A stretch of DNA of 56,135 nt from Massilia sp. Root335 (GTDB lineage: Bacteria > Pseudomonadota > Gammaproteobacteria > Burkholderiales > Burkholderiaceae_D): NCBI RefSeq assembly GCF_001425685.1, contig NZ_LMCY01000016.1:211-56345 (forward strand). Direction: 5' to 3'. The stretch's first letter is position 1, and each line of letters starts with the position of its first letter. Position numbers and translations under genes: made by a program. Under the pieces are notes generated by a model that saw only the letters and a program-made list of their open reading frames with translations, ran no database searches and was not told the origin of the DNA. Shown here piece after piece: positions 51,942 to 56,135 of this stretch.

Positions 51942-52317
51942 GTGCCTCAGCGCATCACATCGCTGCACAAACTGAAACAGCTGGGCGCTGACTTCGGCGT
52001 CATCGTGTGCAACGTGGCACACATCCACTTGGACGAAATCGTGAACAACGTGCCGCTGCCCCTGATTAACATGGTCGACACCGGCGCGGCCCATGCCGGT
52101 GCGCTGGGACTGGGCGACCAGAAAGTCGGGGGTGCACGCGCGCTATTTCGAGCGCATGGGCATCGAGCTCGTCGAGGTCGACCTACAGCGGCACAGGCTG
52201 CGGCTGCGCCGCACACGCCGCCTGTGTCGCGTCCTGCCAAAGGACAGTTTGCACGAGGTGTATTTCGAATTTCTGGACGATGGGTCCCTGTTCACCGCAG
52301 CCATCCTGAAAAACTGA
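51942..52317 (+). pseudogene. Remnant of an aspartate/glutamate racemase-family gene
   Basis: From GTG 51942 the frame reads QRITSLHKLKQLGADFGVIV then CNVAHIHLDEIVNNVPLPLINM, the first catalytic-cysteine block of the aspartate/glutamate racemase family (CNxAH). It then loses frame near 52128; another frame continues RYFERMGIELVEVDLQ, as expected for the next part, but soon becomes unlike a racemase. The second catalytic cysteine is missing. The remnant is nonfunctional and could have lost its first ~60 residues too. Confidence 0.65.
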
Positions 52318-52533
52318 GCGCTCGCGCCCATCTGGAAAGATGCTGACCTGGAGGTGGTCAGCGGTGGTACACGCTTCGGCGCTTAGCGGCCTCGTGTCCG
52401 TGGGGCATCGACGGAGGCACCCAAAACGGCCCCCAAAATCGTTGGCTGATCTTGGACGTCGTGCAACGTTGTAGGTTGACGCGCTGCTGTGCTGCCGCTT
52501 AGCTTGTTCATTTGTTACTCTGAATTGGACAGC

Positions 52534-53739
52534 TCAATCGGAATATAGCCTTTCGAAGTCGTCCCCCTTGAGGCCGGGCCACTGTCTCGGAATACAGTGT
52601 TTCGACGTTGACTCGTCGGTGCGTACAAAGTCGTGCGGAATGAAGTTACTCATGTTGGTGGTCACCAGCAACGTATCCTCGCGCAAGCAAATGCCGGCGG
52701 GCTCGTCGCCGACGATCCACGAGCCGATGACCGGATAATTGCCGTCGAAATCGGGTAGTTTGTGTAACGCCTGGTAAACATAGCCCTCGCGGCCATACCG
52801 GCCGTCGTCTTGCGCGATCACGTTCCCGTTTTCGACTAGCAAGATGTTCGCTCCCTCGCGGGAATAGAGCGGCTTTTTCGCATATGAGCTCAGAAGTCCT
52901 GGCTCGAAATACGCGGGCAGCAAATTGGGATGGCCGGGATACAGCTCCCATAGGATGGGGAGGATGCCCTTACAGGACAGCACGGATTTCCACATCGGCT
53001 CGATGAAGCGCGTCCCGCAAGAGATCGTTTTCGGTCCGAAGTCCTCCCGCATCATCCATTCCCACGGATATAACTTGAACAATGTGGCGATCGGCGCGTC
53101 GTCTTCGTCGACGAACGTGTTCAATCCGGCATTCCAGCCCAGTTTCTCGATCGCGATGTGCTGCACGTCGAAGCCGGCCTGTTTCGCGGTGTCCATCAGG
53201 TAATGCACGCATACCCAGTCTTCTTCGTTGTCGGCGACGGACGCAAAATAGATCCGGCCGTCCGGACTGCGCAGCGCATTCCACTGTTGGACGAGGCGCT
53301 CGTGCAGCGAATTGAATTGGTCGTGGTCCGGGAATTTTTCCTTCATCCAGTGCCATTGCGCCACTGCGGATTCGAGCAGCGAGGTCGGCGTGTCGGCGTT
53401 ATATTCCAGCAGTTTTGGTTCGCTCACGCCGTCATACGCCAGGTCGAAGCGGCCGTACAGGCTGAATTCGTTGCGCGCGAACGAGCGTTCGATTGCTTGC
53501 CAATACGTGGCCGGGATGCCTAACTCGCCCAGGCGCTTCGCCAGGATGACGTGCTTGACTGCCTGGATGCACATGCGGTGCAGCTCAAGCGTGCGCGCTT
53601 CCAGCAAATCGATCTGCTCGCTGGTGAAGCGATAGCAGACGTCCTCGCACCAGTAGTCGTCCCAGGCGTGGAAGGACAGGCCGATCGCTTCCAGTTTGGC
53701 TGCGTAGTCTGGTCGCGGACTGATGGTCAATCGCTTCAT
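52534..53739 (-). CDS. YgiC-like glutathionylspermidine synthase-family ATP-grasp protein
   Basis: The 401-residue soluble protein matches the YgiC/YjfC ATP-grasp synthetase family: an N-terminal WCEDVCYRF block, FDLAYDG and LLEYNADTPTSLLESAVAQWHW (the metal/ATP segment), LYPWEWMMREDFG and the closing PLYSREGANILLVENG and IGSWIVGDEPAGICLRED. The related GspS joins glutathione to spermidine. Biochemical activity of YgiC is unclear in E. coli. AGGAGG precedes ATG 53739. It is the last gene of a three-gene run, one base after the ygiB-like gene. Given the first gene of the run, homospermidine is a plausible amine substrate. Confidence 0.9.
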   Translation of the reverse strand: MKRLTISPRPDYAAKLEAIGLSFHAWDDYWCEDVCYRFTSEQIDLLEARTLELHRMCIQAVKHVILAKRLGELGIPATYWQAIERSFARNEFSLYGRFDLAYDGVSEPKLLEYNADTPTSLLESAVAQWHWMKEKFPDHDQFNSLHERLVQQWNALRSPDGRIYFASVADNEEDWVCVHYLMDTAKQAGFDVQHIAIEKLGWNAGLNTFVDEDDAPIATLFKLYPWEWMMREDFGPKTISCGTRFIEPMWKSVLSCKGILPILWELYPGHPNLLPAYFEPGLLSSYAKKPLYSREGANILLVENGNVIAQDDGRYGREGYVYQALHKLPDFDGNYPVIGSWIVGDEPAGICLREDTLLVTTNMSNFIPHDFVRTDESTSKHCIPRQWPGLKGDDFERLYSD

Positions 53740-53740
53740 T

Positions 53741-54157
53741 TCAGCCTCCTCCCGATTCGCCGCCACCACCGCCGTGTCCACCGCCCTCGCCGCCATGCGC
53801 GGTTGCACCGAAGCCGCCGCGCACGACGGCCACCGACTCGCTGCCCGTCGCATGCGCGGGACCGCCGCGGCTCGCTTCGCCGTCCGTGGCTGGGCGGGCT
53901 TCGCCGTTCTCGATGATCATCGGTTGGCCCAAGCCGCGGTCCCAGTAATAGCGCGGCCCCGCGTAGACGGCGCCGCCGCCATGGCCGCTGGAGGTCGAGT
54001 TGCACCAGTTGCCGCTTCCCCAGTCCTTGCGGCAGTCGTCGACGCTGGCGTACGTGTCCTGTTTGGCCGTCGTGGGCAGATCATCGGTCTTGCCACAACC
54101 TGTCAGGGCCGTGAATGCGCCCAGCAAGATGAGCGGCACTTGCTTCGAATGCTTCAT
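53741..54157 (-). CDS. YgiB-like (DUF1190) lipoprotein
   Basis: The 138-residue protein starts with a lipoprotein signal; the lipobox is LTGC with Cys21 (MKHSKQVPLILLGAFTALTG then C). A DUF1190-like core follows (YASVDDCRKDWGSGNWC, then AVYAGPRYYWDRGLGQPMII), and the last 45 residues are a Gly/His/Ser-rich repeat ending GGGGGESGGG, unstructured. GGGAGAG precedes ATG 54157. In enterobacteria ygiB is adjacent to ygiC, as here, which supports both calls. The start overlaps the stop of the upstream homospermidine synthase gene by four bases (ATGA). Confidence 0.85.
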   Translation of the reverse strand: MKHSKQVPLILLGAFTALTGCGKTDDLPTTAKQDTYASVDDCRKDWGSGNWCNSTSSGHGGGAVYAGPRYYWDRGLGQPMIIENGEARPATDGEASRGGPAHATGSESVAVVRGGFGATAHGGEGGGHGGGGGESGGG

Positions 54158-55497
54158 TCGCTCTCCCAAAAATCCTGAATCTGCAAATCCGGCCTGCCGC
54201 CGGCTGACCAGCGGGTCTCCAGGCCGAAGAGCTGGCCGAGGAAGGGGCGGGCTGCGTGCATCACGCAGCTCGCGTCCATGTCCTCGGCCTCGACCACGCC
54301 TGCCGTCGGATGGCTTAGCATCCATGCAAGCGCGCCCACGATGCCGCCGACGACTTGCATCGTCGTCGCGCTGTTATGGAGTGCGATCTGCCGCGCTTCC
54401 GCTAGCGACAGCACGGAACCAAACCAGTACGCGCCCTGCTCCCGGATCAATAGGACGCCGAGTTCGTCGGCGCCGGACACGAGCGAGTCGACCATTACCG
54501 TCTTCAGCGCCGGAGGCCGTAGGCCGTCATTCCCCCAGCGCGCCAGGCTTTCGCAGGTCTTCGGCGCCGGACGGTAGGCGTAATACACGGTGGGACGATA
54601 GGCCATGGCGCCGTCGGGAGAATACGTCGCCAAGAAGTCTCCGATCGAGTGGGCTTCATGGTGCGTGATCAGCCAGGCCCGCTGGTCGCCAACCGACGGA
54701 ACCCAGCTCTTCACCTGCGTGCGCACGCCGGCAGCGTCTAGCATGACGCCGCTGGTTGGCGCATCGTCGATGTACGCCGCGCCGGGCGGAAGGCGGCTTT
54801 CATGCGTGCCCCACGAAAGTTCGGCATGCTGCCTCGCTTCCGCCATCAGTCCGTCGACCGACCAGGTATTGGCGAACTCTCCTGCGCGCAGCGGCATGCC
54901 ATCCGTTTGCGAGTCGCGCTCGGCGATCTGGACCGCTTTGACGCCCAGCGTGCGCGCCAGCGCCGACGGCGCCGCGTCGGGCGCCAGTCCTTCACGGATC
55001 GCCAATTCGCACAAGGCGAGCTTGATGAAATGCGATACCAGGCCGGGATTGGCGCCGTGAGCGATCACGCAGGTCGGCTTCCCTTTGCCTCTCCTAGACA
55101 GCGCTTCGTGCCGCAGCCAGTAATTGGTGGTGTGAGCGATCGGGTGACGTCCCGCATCGTAGCCGCCGGCCCAGGGCTCGACGCAGGTATCGAGATACAG
55201 CACATCGTGCTGCTGGCACCAGTCGATCAGCGAGACCGTCGCGACTTCGACTGACAGATTCAGCAGGATATCGTCGCGTCCGAGGCGTCCGTCGAGCGTC
55301 GCGTACAGGTTGTCCTTCGTCAGCGGCGTCACACAAAAGCCGATGCCGAACGAGCGCGCGACGCCGGCGCCTCGTTCGTCGGCCGTGATGACGCTGACGT
55401 TGTGCGGATCGAGGTCCGGATACTGCGCGAACAAGACAGGCGTCAGTGCCTGTGCGACGGTGCCATATCCAACGAAGAGTATTCTGCGGTCTTTCAT
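54154..55497 (-). CDS. hss: Homospermidine synthase (saccharopine-dehydrogenase-like)
   Basis: The 447-residue enzyme uses NAD to join two putrescines, or putrescine and spermidine, into sym-homospermidine. The Rossmann entry is RILFVGYGTVAQALTPVLF near 4-22; other conserved parts are VEPWAGGYD, THHEAHSIGDFL, TVYYAYRPAP and the closing PFLGQLFGLETRWS. The catalytic stretch VIAHGANPGLVSHF near 143 fits the family. There is no strong ribosome binding site before ATG 55497. It heads a three-gene unit: stop and start of the next gene overlap by four bases, so all three are probably expressed together. hss next to ygiBC is an unusual pairing. Confidence 0.9.
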   Translation of the reverse strand: MKDRRILFVGYGTVAQALTPVLFAQYPDLDPHNVSVITADERGAGVARSFGIGFCVTPLTKDNLYATLDGRLGRDDILLNLSVEVATVSLIDWCQQHDVLYLDTCVEPWAGGYDAGRHPIAHTTNYWLRHEALSRRGKGKPTCVIAHGANPGLVSHFIKLALCELAIREGLAPDAAPSALARTLGVKAVQIAERDSQTDGMPLRAGEFANTWSVDGLMAEARQHAELSWGTHESRLPPGAAYIDDAPTSGVMLDAAGVRTQVKSWVPSVGDQRAWLITHHEAHSIGDFLATYSPDGAMAYRPTVYYAYRPAPKTCESLARWGNDGLRPPALKTVMVDSLVSGADELGVLLIREQGAYWFGSVLSLAEARQIALHNSATTMQVVGGIVGALAWMLSHPTAGVVEAEDMDASCVMHAARPFLGQLFGLETRWSAGGRPDLQIQDFWESE

Positions 55498-55784
55498 CTG
55501 GAACGAAGCTATGCAAATGCGGAATCATGGAGCTTCGGCATCCATGCCTCCACCTCCTTGCAATTCAGTCTACGCGCGGACACGTAAAGGTAGTGTAAAA
55601 AACACCTACAGCCCTTCCGTCCCGGGCAGATCGCCTGCCGTGCCAAGACAGACAGACCCAGTTGTCGGCCTTGCCGCGTAGCGTGAAGCGGTAGGCCGTG
55701 TCCTCGTCCTGTGAGTCCAGATTGACCGATTACGGAAGTTGCCTCCGGCGATTGTACCGTATGGGTACGCCCATGCGAAATCGC

Positions 55785-56048
55785 GCCAGTGAGCAGGTCG
55801 TCGAGCGGGAGATAGAGTGACTGGCGCAGAGCCAGGACAATGGCTTCCTGGGCATGGCTCAAGGTCGCATGAAGCGTGTGAGCGCGGTGCGAGCGATCCT
55901 GTACATCGTCGCGTCCCAGCCACTTCTGTGCAGTGGCTCGCGTGATGTTGAAAACCTTGGCGGCTTCTCTGGAATACAGGCCGGAATCCTTGATCTCCTG
56001 GCGGATCTTCGGTGTGGTACGGGCCTGCGGGTGAATGCGTGAACTCAT
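55785..56048 (-). pseudogene. N-terminal fragment of an IS481-family transposase
   Basis: The first ~87 residues read MSSRIHPQARTTPKIRQEIK, then SREAAKVFNITRATAQKWLG and LSHAQEAIVLALRQSLYLPL, the conserved helix-turn-helix start of IS481 transposases. After DDLL the frame breaks and the DDE catalytic domain (about 230 more residues) is missing. To its right, downstream of the break (55590-55740), a minus-strand reading with DSQDEDTAYRFTLRG looks like a different small coding remnant. The element is nonfunctional. The window ends 87 bp beyond its start. Confidence 0.8.
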
Positions 56049-56135
56049 GCTGCCAACTGCTCCTGGTGCGAGTGAATGCCGGGACTGCTGAACCCAGCAA
56101 TCAGGTCGCCCAGCATAGCCTTCGCACGAAACAAA

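Overview
The window is a high-GC, densely packed chromosomal segment of a betaproteobacterium. The gene set (acnB, a clpP paralogue, TonB receptor, GH74 and GH29 glycoside hydrolases, type-2 PHB depolymerase, TctC-type binding protein, cyclic-di-GMP synthase) fits the Oxalobacteraceae, most likely Massilia/Telluria/Duganella. This placement rests on protein recognition and base composition; no rRNA or other marker gene is present.

Layout. 0-9.2 kb is a sugar/polysaccharide area: the tail of a KdgD-like dehydratase, a GH29 alpha-L-fucosidase, a TonB-dependent receptor, an aldehyde dehydrogenase, a repeat-rich convergent gap, a MASE1-GGDEF diguanylate cyclase and a secreted GH74 xyloglucanase. 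9.3-14.1 kb holds clpP, a divergent ECF sigma factor with its own ECF41-like promoter and a shortened C-terminal domain, a sulfatase-modifying-factor-fold protein, a small membrane protein, a deleted IS110 transposase and an ArsR regulator. 14.4-20.9 kb holds a protein with two copies of a Cys-rich domain, a FUSC membrane protein, a DJ-1/PfpI protein that has lost its nucleophile, and a TctC-type binding protein paired with a 2-hydroxycarboxylate permease.

20.99-27.4 kb is a TRIC-family channel followed by five tightly packed genes: two PstS-like binding proteins, a membrane-anchored TAXI protein, an SLC13-like permease fused to a cNMP-binding-like domain, and a further ABC-type binding protein. 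Several start/stop overlaps suggest translational coupling. I know of no described system with this composition. A convergent gene encodes a membrane protein with an internal duplication. After an AT-rich gap come a winged-helix regulator and a five-gene unit (PHB depolymerase, a helical phasin-like protein, a DUF2589 protein and two unknowns) ending at a clear terminator. acnB follows with its own palindrome-bearing promoter and terminator, then a two-domain rhodanese and a beta-propeller-like protein behind a perfect 18-bp palindrome.

38.3-50.1 kb is the most unusual block. A winged-helix/nSTAND/TPR signalling ATPase and a small downstream protein are divergent from a TolB-like-domain protein. 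Next come two paralogous ~200-residue proteins, a 972-residue unknown, a phage tail-collar protein, a nitrilase-fold protein with an extra C-terminal domain and a GH19 lytic enzyme. No capsid, terminase or portal gene is present, so this looks like a domesticated, tail-derived or conflict/secretion cassette rather than a prophage. The right end holds a frameshifted class-C serine hydrolase, a racemase remnant, a polyamine operon (homospermidine synthase, ygiB-like lipoprotein, ygiC-like ATP-grasp) and an IS481 fragment, consistent with a rearranged, accessory flank.
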